Notes: generated by a model not told the origin, from the sequence alone. A stretch of DNA of 64,000 nucleotides from Pochonia chlamydosporia 170 (GCF_001653235.2 NC_035792.1:3844001-3908000), one strand, 5' to 3'; positions 1-11,303 are shown, numbered from the stretch's first letter. Made by a program: numbers and translations.

Positions 1-960
1 TGACACCAGCTAGCTTCTTTGGATCCAGGCCCCATTTCATCCCGAGGTTCATGGCCTCAGCGGTGGCAATGTTGTTGACAGCGAGGAGGTAGTTGTTGGC
101 GAGTTTGGCGGACAGTCCAGCGCCTTGCTCGCCGCAGTGAAGGACCTTTTTGCCCATTTGTAGCAGCGTGGGCTCGACGCGGGGAATCATCTCGACCTTG
201 GCTCCGAGCATGAAGGTGAGGGTGCCGGCCGTGGCGCCCACGACTCCTCCTGACATGGGAGCGTCGACAAACGTGCCTTGGCCGGCGTCGGAAACGGACT
301 TGGCGACCTCGCGAGATGTCGAGGGGTCGATTGTTGAGCAGTCGATGAATACGCGGTCCTTTTGGGGGAGCGTGCCCGTGAGGATGGACTTGTACACGCC
401 CTGCACGTGCTGTGGTTCAGGGAGAACAGTAATGACGGTGTCCTGTAGAATACAATCTGCGTCAGCCATGTTGCGTAGTTTGGTGATGGCACATTCGTGT
501 AACACGGTCTTCCAATTGTTCTTTCGTAGCTGCAGATTCTTTGCCGCCAATTCACCACAGGACTGGACAGTCAGTACTTACAGCCTCCTTGGAAGCAGCC
601 CACGCGCTGGGAGCAAGCTCAACCTTTGCGCCATTAGCCGCAGCCTTCATGTCCTTTTCCAGACTCTTCATGGCCTCCGGGTTGATGTCGAAAATGGACA
701 CCTTGTCAGTAGACTTCAGCTTAGACTGCAGGTTCTTGGCCATTTGGTAGCCCTACACGACAACGTCAGTTACTTAACTCCCGTTTGCACACGATAGGTT
801 CCAAAGCTTGTCCTCTCAGAGGCACACCATTGAGAGTTAGCCCATTCACACTTACCATCTGCCCCAGACCAACAAAAGCATAATGATCTAATCGTCTGGC
901 GGTTGACGCAAACCCCCTCCTCTGCACAAGGCTACCCAGACGGGCAGCAACAACTCTCAT
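1..960 (-). CDS. 3-hydroxyisobutyrate dehydrogenase, mitochondrial (3' end off the window)
   Basis: NAD-dependent oxidoreductase of valine catabolism that converts 3-hydroxyisobutyrate to methylmalonate semialdehyde in the mitochondrial matrix. The ATG at 960 opens an Arg/Ala-rich presequence. The Rossmann motif GLGQMGYQMAKNL is split by an intron (855-753). A second intron (581-443) joins KEA to DTVITVLPEPQHV. Further on are the family substrate motif DAPMSGGVVGATAGT and the segment GAGLSAKLANNYLLA, which carries the expected catalytic lysine. The frame stays open to base 1, so roughly the last quarter of the protein is missing. An in-frame upstream TTG is not used as the start. Family assignment is firm; substrate preference is taken from the family. 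Confidence 0.9.
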
Positions 961-2282
961 ACTGAACAATTTTCAAGAGGAAGCGTTTCACACAAACTTG
1001 CTCTTCAATCGTAGCCCCGACCCATAATCAGACCTGAAAAAAGGGAAAAGAAGAAAATAAAAAGATCAAAACAAGGAAATGAGGTCGGAATTAGAATGCG
1101 GCATGCGGTGGCACGGACAAGCGGGTTGCGTGCCTCAAACCGTCGAGGTACGTGGGGTCTCCGGTCGCGCCTGGCTCAATTGGTTTGGGTTGTCTTTACC
1201 GAGAAAGCCGGCCATTGCCGCTGCCAGCCATTTGCGGGAGGGATGGGCACGTTTGGGGGATCATTTTGTGGGTGAGGCGACCTTGCATGTCGATGTGTGG
1301 AGAGACATTCGGCGAGGCTGGTGCTCTCGCCTTCGGCCTAAGATATCCCTGCTCGGCCCAAGACTGAGATTGACGATGTTTATTGTTTCGGGTACCTGAT
1401 GAACATCCATGCGACATGGCGATATCGGCACTGAGTGGTGTTGATGTGCCACTTCAATATTGGCATACCGTTCGGTTCACATTGGAATGGCGTATCTTTG
1501 GAGAGTGTCAGCTAAAACAATCAATCACCACACATTATCAGCAACAAATCAGCACAAACACGTAGACGTCTGAAATGTCTTGTAATCATTACAATCAACA
1601 ATACTGCTACTGCCCCCATGGTCCATCTTGCTTTTCCTCTCTCTCCTTGTCACCAAAGTGCGTGAACCTCAACTTCATTCGGGGTGGCAAACAGTAACCT
1701 CCAGCCATATGAAATCCTCCAACGACCACATGCAAGAGATTCCACCATTCACATCCTGTCTCGCATCTCACCTCTCCCATTTGACTCCCCTGCATCTCTC
1801 TCCTCCTCTATCGCTTTATCGCAGGCATAAGCCACTCAACACCTCCCAAACCAAATACAACGAAAGCGAAAAAGTGACGTCATGTCAGGGGGAATATCAA
1901 TCTCTTTAATCAACCAAATGAACGAAGGGGGGTAATATAAAAGAAAAAGAGAGAACAAAGAGAAAGAATTATAAAACAACACTCCTATCAACCTGAAATC
2001 CCGAGCTCATCTAGGACCAGCATCTAACAAGAAGAATGGCGAAATCTGGGACTTGGCAAATCCCTATGTCCAAGGCCAAAAACTGGGTAGAAGCTCGAGA
2101 TGCGCGGGGGTATCCTCGTGGCCTTCTCTCTCTCATACGTGAAATGGTTCTTTTTTGTATCCTCCACGAAAGGGTAAAAAAAAAATTAAACAAAAACAAC
2201 TACACAAATTGCGCCGTCCCAGTCCCCCCTTTGTGCTTCTTTGGCGAAGTCGCTCTCCAACGTTGGAGTCGTGTGGCCCCCC
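961..2282. other. Intergenic: dehydrogenase promoter and Bqt4 3' flank
   Basis: No convincing gene. It holds the promoter of the dehydrogenase on the left and the 3' flank of the Bqt4 gene on the right. A perfect CRE/bZIP palindrome, TGACGTCA, lies at 1875-1882. Open frames here are short and lack recognisable motifs. Confidence 0.5.
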
Positions 2283-3722
2283 TTACAAGAAGTTAACCAG
2301 CCATGGGACAAGTGCACTGTCATCAATTGTTAGCAATACATCCATAGATACTAGGTATTGGACCGACGTCACTGAAACACGCGGCGTAATGTGGTTTTGG
2401 CGTACCCAACTGCAACTGTGGCACCAATGCCGAACAGGGCTCTGTTCTTGACTCTGTCTTTCCGTAGTTCTGCCTCTGTTTTGACCTTCTTTGCTCGTGG
2501 TTGTTCCCCCTTGGTTCCCTCCGCATTCTCCGCCTTCTCCGCCTTCTTCTCGTCATCCTTCTCCGATGCGGAGATGTCTGCGGCTTTGCGTTTGCTCTTT
2601 TTGGCTGTTGTAGTGCTATCTTTGCCTTTCTTATCGTCGGACTTTTTCTGCTGCTCGGCGTGTTTTTCATCTGCTTCTCTGCCCTTCTGCGCCATGTCCT
2701 TGGCTGCTTCCATCATTTCGCGGACCTCCTCAGCAGTGGGTGGTTGGCCGGCGGTTGGCAGAGGAACGTCAACTTCTGTAACTGTATGCTTGGTCTCATG
2801 GCCAGCTGAGTCCTTTGTGACCTCATCCACGCGAATCTTCATCGTAGCATCCTCGGCTCTGGGTTCCAGTACAACCGCAGGTTCGAATTCAGTGGTTTTC
2901 AGGACAAACTCGTCCTTCTTAGAATGACCATTAACTTCCGCCGCTGTGGGTTCCGTCGAGCTAGCTTTTGATTGGGTTTTACGCTTGCGAGGAGAGGCAG
3001 GAGTACGCCTAGTTCCTTTCGTAGGACTGACAGACCGGCGACTGCGCGAGTTCTTGGGGAGAGCCGAGGCTGACGGAGGAGCAAGTTTTGCAGATGCCTT
3101 CACCAAATCAAATTTGGGGGGTGCCGAAATGTTCTTGGGCGGTGACTCGGGATTCGAGCTGGAAGAAACTGAAATTTTGGCCGGGTCCAGCAAAGCGCGA
3201 ATCCAGATTCCAATAGAATACTCCTCCGCCAGAGACAACGCCTGCTCAGGAGGAATCCAAATGTTACCAGCCGTCTCCTCGGGACTCGTAGTCGGAAGAG
3301 ACTTGACATATTTGCGCTCGGCCTCTTCATCCGAAGCCTCGGCGTAGGGAAATGTGGCCTTGAACATGCCAGTGGCAGAAACGTAGCCGTCGAAGCTTCG
3401 GCGCATAAGGAAGTAGCTCGTCGGGCTCGACTTGAAGATTCCTGACACGATACCCTTTGGCAGAGGTGCCCTGAGGTGCGCGTAATCGAAAACCCCAAGA
3501 GCGGCGGATTCGACCTCGTCACCGCCAACCATCTTAGGCGTAAGCTTTGTCTGGCCAAGCCTGCGGCGCTGAACCAGGTCAAGGTCTGTTGAGGATTCGT
3601 AAGTCAGTATTTTGGCTGCTCACTAGCAAAGCGAATGCGAGAATCGACTTACACTCAGGGATATCCTCAAGCAGCAACGGGTTGCGCCGCGTAGGAAGAC
3701 TTCGCTGGGTTGTTGGCGCCAT
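2283..3722 (-). CDS. bqt4: Bqt4-type telomere/nuclear envelope anchor (APSES/KilA-N domain plus C-terminal membrane helix)
   Basis: Predicted 427 residues. Fission yeast Bqt4 sits in the inner nuclear membrane and tethers telomeres by binding Rap1. Exon 1 (3722-3653) encodes [20 protein letters not shown]. An intron (3652-3586) leads to exon 2 (3585-2406) with the APSES/KilA-N-like region around residues 53-157 (motifs [31 protein letters not shown]). A long Lys/Glu-rich, probably disordered linker follows. Reading straight through would end in a charged tail at 2369. A third intron (2405-2317; donor GTACGC, branch GCTAAC, acceptor ACAG) instead gives [11 protein letters not shown] and stop, completing a roughly 23-residue hydrophobic anchor at the extreme C-terminus, as expected for Bqt4. 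Function is inferred from the architecture. Confidence 0.85.
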
Positions 3723-5749
3723 TTTCGTTGGCAGATTGAGGCGGCAGTATGACGATACAAGTCACGTCGCGACTCGACCAACAGTATGAACAACTAGCTT
3801 GGTAAATGGATGCAAAAGGCTCAAAGAATAGCCGTTATGCGCAGCGGCAGTCTGTATCAATCTGCAATTTGGTAGAAGAAAAATCGCGTCAGTGCTGTCG
3901 CATCGGGATGGGGGCAGGGATTTGCGCGTGTGAGTGAAAGACATCTGGGTTGATGTTGAACATACAAGTTGCGCGGATGGAAGAAGCGCGTGGGACGTTG
4001 AGGCGCAAACAAAGCGCCAATCCTACCACAAGGATGTAATGAAAGGCGATGCCTGGTGGTGACAAGCAAGAGGCAGGATAAACCTGATGGAAATAATCAC
4101 CCTGCTGGCCAGGTGCAGAGGGAGAAAGCAAAAGATTCGCAGACGGGGGGTGGGAGAGACAAGTGTCTGATCTGGTGAGAGGGACGAGTCGCGCAAATTA
4201 CGCCTGGCCACGGGAAACGGGAGGTCGAGGAAGTCCCCAGTCGAGACAAGTCAAGCCAAGAGTGATCCCAATTGGGACTAGCGTGGGTCTGCTACTGGGG
4301 TTGATTTGAGTCTGGTCTGGTGCAAGTGGGCGGAGACATTGAAATGTTGATGAATGAGGAACACTTGAGTGGGAGAGGGCACTAGGAAGGACATGGAGTG
4401 AGCGGCAGGGCACATGGAGGGCAGTGGCCGCTGGGTTGGGCTAGGCGGGAGCGGAAGCGCCAGGTGGCTGCTCCGTACGTGTATTGGGGGCGCTGGGAGA
4501 CCAGGGAGCAGTGAAAGCAGTCAAGTCTGGCCTGGCGCCTGGCTGAGATTGCACCTCGACCTGCAACAGACAGCAACTGGGAAGTTGCAACCAATCAACT
4601 GGGTACATAACGGGTACTCTGCACTCCATACATTTTCAGCTTTTTTCAAATGTATCAGCGATGCACCTGCTGGAGTGCCCGGATGGTCAGGCACTAGCGC
4701 GAACCTCGTCAATTGGCTGCGCTCATTAGACAGATTGACCGGAAAGGAGCGACTCGCGCAGGCGAAACAAGAGCGATTGACGAGAAATGCTGGCAGACAG
4801 GAGAGAAAACACTTGACCACTTTACGGAGTACTGTGCTGCAGGGACTGCATTCAATGAATCCAAGGCGGCCAATTGACTTCAATGTTGAAGGGACCCAAT
4901 GTAGGCCAGGGTCTGTCTGGTCCCTCAGAAACCAGCACAGGGAAAAGGAGGAGCACCAGGAGACCCCGAAAAGACTCGACGCTGCACCCCAGCCAATTTT
5001 GGTTTTAGCCAGAAGCAACATTGACAGGAAGCAGACTTGGCCAGACCAGACACGACCACACCCACGACCATGGCGCCATAAACATGGTGCGGACATGGAC
5101 AACGTGTAGGCCATGGATGCCCAATTCCGCTTCCTTCGTGCGATTCCCTCCACGCTCTGGACAAGGTAGACCAATTGTTTGGTTTATGGCCTTGTGCGCC
5201 TGCATTCACATTTTCTTACGCAACCCACGAGCACGGGCCAGACCACGGGGTCAACAGACGAGAGCCTTGCTGCACGATTGAGAGCTTCCGAACTTCCCCA
5301 GCGACCACATGCAGAGACTTCAAGTGTCTGGTCGTCCTCAACAGACATGACCTAGGCAGCCAAGGATCAACCACGCTAATGCAGGGATCTCCTCTCACTC
5401 ACTCTACTGTCTTCAGTGAATTGGCCGTCTTCTTTTGCGCCTTTACCGCTTGTTCCTGGATCCTTTTCTAACTGGATGGCGTCTGGTATCTTGTACCAAC
5501 TGCCGCTTTGGGTTTGCTCCACCTCCTGACTCCATCTTCTCATTCAGTCTGCATCAACAGACCGAGAAATCGCAGGCTGCAAAACACCAATGCCGCATTT
5601 TCGCCAAGTCATTATTACCTCGCAGCTAAAATACTAGGAACAACTCTCTTCAACATATGTACCAGTCCTAGAAATAATAGCTCCCCCGCCAAGGTACGCT
5701 ATTCAGTATCCAACTTGCCACCGTAAGCGTATATAGTACATCAGACATC
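3723..5749. other. Intergenic: Bqt4 promoter side and HET gene 3' flank
   Basis: No gene I can support. A 231-codon open frame on the plus strand (4414-5109) has coding-unlike composition and no motif. The stretch is rich in copies and half-copies of CCAGACCAG/CTGGTCTGG (for example 4166-4177, 4311-4322, 4525-4535, 5041-5051). Confidence 0.5.
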
Positions 5750-7960
5750 TCACACAAGAACAATATCCGTCGCCTCCAAATCTCGCCTCTCCAAAGCCTC
5801 GCCACACATGAAGCCGTGTACAAATGCATCGCCAATCAAAATATAGCCATTCGCCACTCTCCGTATGATGTACGGCACGGTGGCTCCGTAAAACACTACC
5901 ACGAGATCCCCAGCTTCCGCAACTGGCGGCACCAGTCCGATATACTCGCCCCGAGTTGTCGCAAAGCCACGTCCAGGACACACGGCAATCGCTTGCATCT
6001 GAAATGTCTGCACGGCATCCATTTTACCCCCGCCCATACCATTGCGATAGTTGCGTCCTTCACGCCAGGCAGCCAGTGCAGAACGATATGTCAGCGCCGG
6101 ATTCTCTATGGGACTGCTGTATAGGATTGCATTTCGTCCTGTATACGTGTCGTCCATGAGCAGCAATCGTGCGAAAACCTCCTCGTTGTCCATGTATCTC
6201 GGTTTCCCCCTGACTCTTCGCACGTAATCGTCAAAGGCCGGGCGGAACTTATCGTGGAACGCCAGGAATGATGGTTCACCCTCGGGTGTAAGCGGTGCGC
6301 TGTGGACATGGATAACGGTGTCGATCGTGTCGACTATCAAGCCGCGAAGACTGAGACCACCAGATCCTGAGTCGTCCCCCATCATGCGGACTTGAGGTTC
6401 CGTAAATCCAGCCGCTGCGTATGGAACAGGGCGCAAACCAGCAATTTGTTTCGGTGACTTCTTCTGGTTCGTCCAGTCGGGCACCCAAGACGGAAGCCTC
6501 CGATCTTGGGTGTAGCTTCGTTGCAGGCCTGCACTGTCTAGCATTTTGATAGCAAAGCCCCTTCGCACCTGCAGTGCAGCAAAACGTCGAAACACCTCTT
6601 CAAGAGTCTGGGGATATGAACCTATTGCTCGCCGGTCATCTTCGTTCATGAGCGCAAACAAGCCAAACACTTTATCCGCAGGATCGCTAGCGACAAAGTC
6701 CCTCGTCAGCTCCATAACCTCCAATGAACCCATCCTCCCCCTTCCATTCCTGATTTGTTGCAGCTTCGTATAGTTGAGATAGTTTCGCAGGGCGTCATTT
6801 CCACCCAGCTGCATCAACTCTTGCATGCGGCTGGGATTCGCACGCATAGCCTCCCGGCTCAAAACGTCATCCAGTTGCTTTTGCGAAAACACATTCCCCG
6901 AGAACATGTACACGGCTCTCCTCGCCAACGCCGCCTCTTGAATCACCCAAGTCCTGGTAAACCACGGCTGTCGAAGAGCCAGGAACACTGTCTTGTACAA
7001 CAACGGATGAGGTGTAGCCTCGTTGACCGGGTTCAACGTATCGGGACTGCCCATGCCCCAAGCTCCCCCGATTGTCGCCGACATGGAACCACTCGAAACC
7101 ACATGGCCGGCCGTATCTCCAAGATCAACATACACTGTAGCTGCGTACGAGTAAATCCGCTCCATCAGCTGAATCTGCGCGCCCTTCTCCTCAAGATCCG
7201 CCTGGTTAATGCAAAGCGCATCCGCCCAGATATACTCCTCCGTCTGGCCGGAACTAAACCCAGCGCGTAATCTCTTAAACGATCTTTCCAAACTAGGTCG
7301 CGCGTAGAACAACCTTCCATTACATATCATCTTACTTGCCTCCCCAGCCGCACCCCAACAATATGAAAGTGCCCCATAAGGAGGCAAGTCATCAATGTCA
7401 AAAGTGAGCAGTTCACAGTCCACGGGGTCTGCTCTGAAATACGCGCTCTTCAATTTCACAAGTCGAATCATGGTATGCGGTGACCTGAGACTGGTATAGG
7501 CGAATCTCGGTGTTTGCGGATGAATAACATATGGTTGCTGTCGCGGTGGCTGTCCATCGTTGAGCCTCATATGGCCGAGTTGCTCGCCCAGCCGGGCCCT
7601 TTCATCTGTTTCATAGCGCCGCTCGCCGTTGGGCATTAGCTGGTATCGTTTGACGCCAATACGGTTCGGACAGCTGCTATCGCACTGCTCGTGGACTTGG
7701 CATGAGTTTTGGGCCGTGAGGATAGGGACCAGCATTTGGGCGATTTGGGCGCCGAGTCCGTCCACGTCGAGTGGCTGCGACTGCGACTGCGGTTGGGGCC
7801 CGCGGCCACGATCCATGGTTGTCCGTGTAGATGTTGGATTCAGAGCTATGGTATGCGATTTGTTCGTAATGCGACAATGCCAGAATGCACTTTTGCTTTG
7901 GTGGTTTTGTCGGGCTGTTTGGGAGGTTGTTGAATAAGAGCGGTGCGGCTGAGAGAACAT
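5750..7960 (-). CDS. HET-domain (heterokaryon incompatibility) protein
   Basis: Uninterrupted frame of 736 residues. The HET domain covers about residues 195-350: YGALSYCWG, then IWADALCINQADLEEK and IQLMERIYSYAATVYVDLGD, the three classic HET motifs. The C-terminal half has the usual tail ending in a small beta-rich module (GDLVVVFYGATVPYIIRR, YILIGDAFVHGFM). HET proteins mediate allorecognition and programmed cell death in filamentous fungi; no partner gene such as an NLR or SNARE is next to it. The first ATG is used. A stronger ATG context (AACCATGG) at 7816 would remove 48 low-conservation residues, and a TATAATT on the coding strand near 8005-8015 fits either. No introns seen. Confidence 0.9.
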   Translation of the reverse strand: MFSQPHRSYSTTSQTARQNHQSKSAFWHCRITNKSHTIALNPTSTRTTMDRGRGPQPQSQSQPLDVDGLGAQIAQMLVPILTAQNSCQVHEQCDSSCPNRIGVKRYQLMPNGERRYETDERARLGEQLGHMRLNDGQPPRQQPYVIHPQTPRFAYTSLRSPHTMIRLVKLKSAYFRADPVDCELLTFDIDDLPPYGALSYCWGAAGEASKMICNGRLFYARPSLERSFKRLRAGFSSGQTEEYIWADALCINQADLEEKGAQIQLMERIYSYAATVYVDLGDTAGHVVSSGSMSATIGGAWGMGSPDTLNPVNEATPHPLLYKTVFLALRQPWFTRTWVIQEAALARRAVYMFSGNVFSQKQLDDVLSREAMRANPSRMQELMQLGGNDALRNYLNYTKLQQIRNGRGRMGSLEVMELTRDFVASDPADKVFGLFALMNEDDRRAIGSYPQTLEEVFRRFAALQVRRGFAIKMLDSAGLQRSYTQDRRLPSWVPDWTNQKKSPKQIAGLRPVPYAAAGFTEPQVRMMGDDSGSGGLSLRGLIVDTIDTVIHVHSAPLTPEGEPSFLAFHDKFRPAFDDYVRRVRGKPRYMDNEEVFARLLLMDDTYTGRNAILYSSPIENPALTYRSALAAWREGRNYRNGMGGGKMDAVQTFQMQAIAVCPGRGFATTRGEYIGLVPPVAEAGDLVVVFYGATVPYIIRRVANGYILIGDAFVHGFMCGEALERRDLEATDIVLV

Positions 7961-8955
7961 GGCCGAGACAAGTATAGGCTCTCTGCTAGGTACCTGGGTA
8001 ATTATAAGTGTGTATTAAGCCGCCGGGATCGTCCACCGTATACATAGACAGGGGTCGCAATGAATTTGATCAAGTATGTAGACCACATGAGACTATTATC
8101 TTTGGTATTTGGCTATGAACTGCTGCATTGTGGTTTACTTCAAGTGTGGTCAGCCCGAGATCCACAGCTGATGTTTGCCCAAAGAGGAAATATGCATCCT
8201 GCTGCAGTCTGTGCAATACAACAAACTAGACTAAATGCTTGTCATGTTCAATGCTTACACCGTCAGGCAGCTCTTGTTCGCCTCCAGGCGCCTTAGAGAT
8301 AAGTCAAGCCCCTGGGTAGCATGTCTTGTAACTCTTCCGTGGATTTAGCCGTTGCTCCTCATCAAATGCCACCGAGGAACTCAAAACCTAAACACTTGGG
8401 TGCCCACAGTATACAGGAGCACAAGCTGTCTGGTTTAACATGACAAACCAGACTCCATGTCCCGCTCGCACTGAAACCCGCCATTGCACCACCAGCCTTC
8501 AACCATGCATGGGATAGTTAACTTAACCGCCTCAAAAATTAGACAGCTCTCCTATTTATCAAACCCACCATCAATTGATCCATTTGATCTACTTCTACTC
8601 CCTACTTGGCCCCTTGAACGTCGTACCCAGCCGTGCTCGTGTCCAATCACGCCCGTGCCCCCCAACTTGAACCCCACCACTGAGGCGTTGCTGCCCCTCC
8701 ATTGTCACCGCAATCACCTCCATGTCAACTCAACTCCTTGACCGACCTTGTCTGTGTTTATTCATTCTCTTTCCATTCCACTCTTTGTGATTTTCTGTGC
8801 CATTACCCGGTTGAAATACCTGGCACACTACTCCTCCATCATCAGCTGTCGATACTACAGCTGAGCCAACATCATTGGAATCGTACCATTCCCATCCACC
8901 TCCGAAGCCCATCTCACACACGATCAGTCGTTCAGGAGCAAACCCCACCTCCAAG
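7961..8955. other. Intergenic between divergent HET and Rho GDI genes
   Basis: Shared 5' region of two divergent genes; no gene seen. It contains an inverted repeat, GTCTGGTTT (8428-8436) and AAACCAGAC (8445-8453), separated by 8 nt. Confidence 0.5.
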
Positions 8956-9798
8956 ATGGCGTCCCACGTAGATGATTCCATGCCCGAGGAAACTCAGGGC
9001 TACAAGCTCTCCCAACCGAAGCAGAGCTTGGCCGACTATCAAAAGATGGGCAAGTCAATTCCCATTCTACCCTCCTGCCAACCCTCCAAGCTCCTTGTCG
9101 AGATCCCTCCAAGAGAGCTTGGTCCAAGCTGGAACCTCCCGTCTTCAACACACGCCACTTTAAACTGCCACTAACACACCCCCAGACGAAGGCGACGAGT
9201 CCCTCCAGCGATACAAGGCATCTCTCGGCCTCGGCAGCGGCAAGGACATCTCCGACCCCAACGATCCCCGCGTCTGCATCATCATCGCCCTGACGATGCA
9301 CACCCCCGGCCGCGACCCCGTCACCATTGACCTGTCCACTCCCGGAAGCGAGAAGATCCTCAAGGACAAGCCCTTCAAGATCAAGGAGGGCTCCAAGTTT
9401 TCCATGACGGCCACATTCAAGGTCCAGCATGAGATTCTGAGCGGCCTGCACTATGTCCAGATCGTTAAGCGGAAGGGCATCAAGGTCTCCAAGGACTCTG
9501 AGATGATTGTGAGTGAATGGAGTCGTTGGGGTGAAAGCGTGTGCTGACATTTTGCGAATAGGGAAGTTATGCTCCCAACACGGACAAGCAGCCTACGTAT
9601 ACCAAGACTTGTAAGGCAATTTGGTGCACATGCTGATGTAGATGATCGATGCTGACCTGCTTTGTAGTTCAGGAAGAGGAGGCTCCTTCTGGGATGCTCG
9701 CCCGGGGTCACTACAGCACCGTTTCTAGCTTCGTTGACGACGATAAGAAGAAGCATCTTGAGTTTGAGTGGAGTTTCGACATTGCCAAGGACTGGTAA
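8956..9798 (+). CDS. rdi1: Rho GDP-dissociation inhibitor
   Basis: Predicted 198 residues in four exons (8956-9049, 9186-9508, 9562-9610, 9668-9798). Rho GDI extracts prenylated Rho/Cdc42 GTPases from membranes and keeps them GDP-bound in the cytosol. The N-terminal regulatory arm (GYKLSQPKQSLADYQKMD) precedes an immunoglobulin-like sandwich with typical segments: DPRVCIIIALTMHTPGR, GLHYVQIVKRKGIKV, YAPNT, GMLARGHYSTVSSFVDDDK, and the terminal LEFEWSFDIAKDW. Intron 1 uses a GC donor (G/GCAAGT...CCCCAG); only this junction restores KMDEGDES. Length matches the family (about 200 residues). The ATG context (CAAGATGG) is good. Confidence 0.95.
9050..9185 (+). other. GC-AG intron in the Rho GDI gene
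   Basis: The donor is G/GCAAGT and the acceptor is CCCCCAG. All other introns inferred in this window begin with GT. The flanking codon GAC is split after its first base. Confidence 0.8.
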
Positions 9799-10124
9799 AT
9801 CGAGCATCTAGGGTTTGGGTGGAAAATGCCATGTCATGTTTGTTAAGCGTAACGTAACGAGGAAATGAGAATACCTGGAGGCCCATGTCTTTTTTCATAT
9901 TTTCCTTTTCTTCTGGAGGAAAAGAAAGCTTGGCTTTTTCATATTCATTTATCATCATTAGGAACATCTAAGAATGGAAAAAAAATTCACATCTCATCAA
10001 CAAACAAAAGGGTTCAACGGGCATTGTACGTTAAAGCACTTTTATGTGGTTATGCAATTCTATCTGTGTGCTGAAGATATGAGACACCACAAAACGCTAC
10101 GCCTGTACATGATGCACGCACTTT
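9799..10124. other. Convergent 3' flanks of rdi1 and ppg1
   Basis: AT-rich terminator region between two converging genes. No gene seen. Confidence 0.5.
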
Positions 10125-11303
10125 CTACAAGAAATAATCCGGCAGGGCATTTCCATCAGCGGTCTTATCGTTTCCTGGCTGTATGTCCTTGTGCTGGTCG
10201 TTCTCGGGCGCCGCGGCAAAAACGTTGAAGAACCTCTCTCCATTGTCGCTCACCTCCAACACACTAGCCATGTTACCACATCTATAGCAGTAATTAGGAG
10301 CACTCCACACTGTGCTCAGTCTGTCGTCATAGAGAACCTGAAACCCTTCTTGGCAGAGTTGATGCGCTCGTAGGATGTGTGACATGTTGTTCACTGCCAA
10401 GAACTTCTTGACCACCTGTGCTCCAAAGGTATATCCTGCGCCACGGGGTGACAGCGAGAATTCGTCGCGTTCTGGGTCCGGGTCAGACCATACAAGGTCG
10501 GCCATGGGGCCTTCGTGGGGGATCTCCCGGAAACGGTCTATAATTTTGATTTGATCGATGGAATGGATAGATGGTGATAAACCTAGATGAGTGTCAGCAA
10601 AAGTATGACGTTGGAAGCGTCAGGCTTGAACACATACCACCGTGTACGCAGAATATTTGATTATCAATAACAACACTTAGAGTCAAAAAGTCAAACATGT
10701 CTGTGAAATAATGCCATACATTGGCGTTTCCGTATTTTCGAGAACATTCGGTGTAAAAGCCATACGACTGCGTGACGCCTCGCGATTCATGATTTCCGCG
10801 AATCAAATGAACACGGTTTGGGTATCGTAACTTTAAACAAACAAGCAGCGAAATCGTCTCTACACTGAACATGCCGCGGTCGACATAGTCGCCTGATCCG
10901 AGGTGTGGGGGGTCAGCAAATATGGCTGATGAAGGCTGCCGGGGAGTTATGGCCGCGGCGGAAGGCAAGGCTGCTTACCTAGGAAGAGATAGTTTGTATC
11001 GGGACAGTAGCCTCCTATTCTAAAAATTTCGATAAGATCGAAAAACTGGCCGTGAATATCGCCCACTACAGTGACGGGAGCGCGCACGTGGACGACATTG
11101 CTCTCGCGCATAAGTAGTTCTTTCGTCTTGGCGCATATCGCTTCGATGACTGATTCTGCGAGAAGTTCCTTTTTGTAGAGGCGCGAGATGCACTCGTCCA
11201 GGTCGACGGACGCTACGCATGGTCAGAATCGGGTGATGGGGGAGGTCAAAGATTTCGCAGCTTGGGGTACGTGGAGGTTTTGCGAACCTGGTAAGCTTGG
11301 CAT
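10125..11303 (-). CDS. ppg1: PP2A-like serine/threonine phosphatase catalytic subunit, Ppg1 type
   Basis: Predicted 320 residues in four exons (11303-11288, 11212-10979, 10892-10638, 10582-10125). All PPP metal and catalytic motifs are present: GDIHG (56-60), GDYVDRG (84-90), GNHES (116-120), the HGGLSP junction, and the C-terminal DYFL that is methylated in PP2A-class enzymes. Ppg1-specific features are [15 protein letters not shown] wording ([16 protein letters not shown]), [24 protein letters not shown], and APENDQHK near the end. In yeast, Ppg1 acts with the Far/STRIPAK-like complex, for example on Atg32. The first coding exon is only 16 nt (MPSLP plus one base) and uses a weak GTTCGC donor. 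The acceptor has a good CTGAC branch site. Confidence 0.92.

Noticed and set aside
4414..5109. 231-codon open frame on the plus strand
   Set aside because: No motif, Trp/Gly/Arg composition like translated non-coding DNA, and overlaps the CCAGACCAG-rich promoter region.
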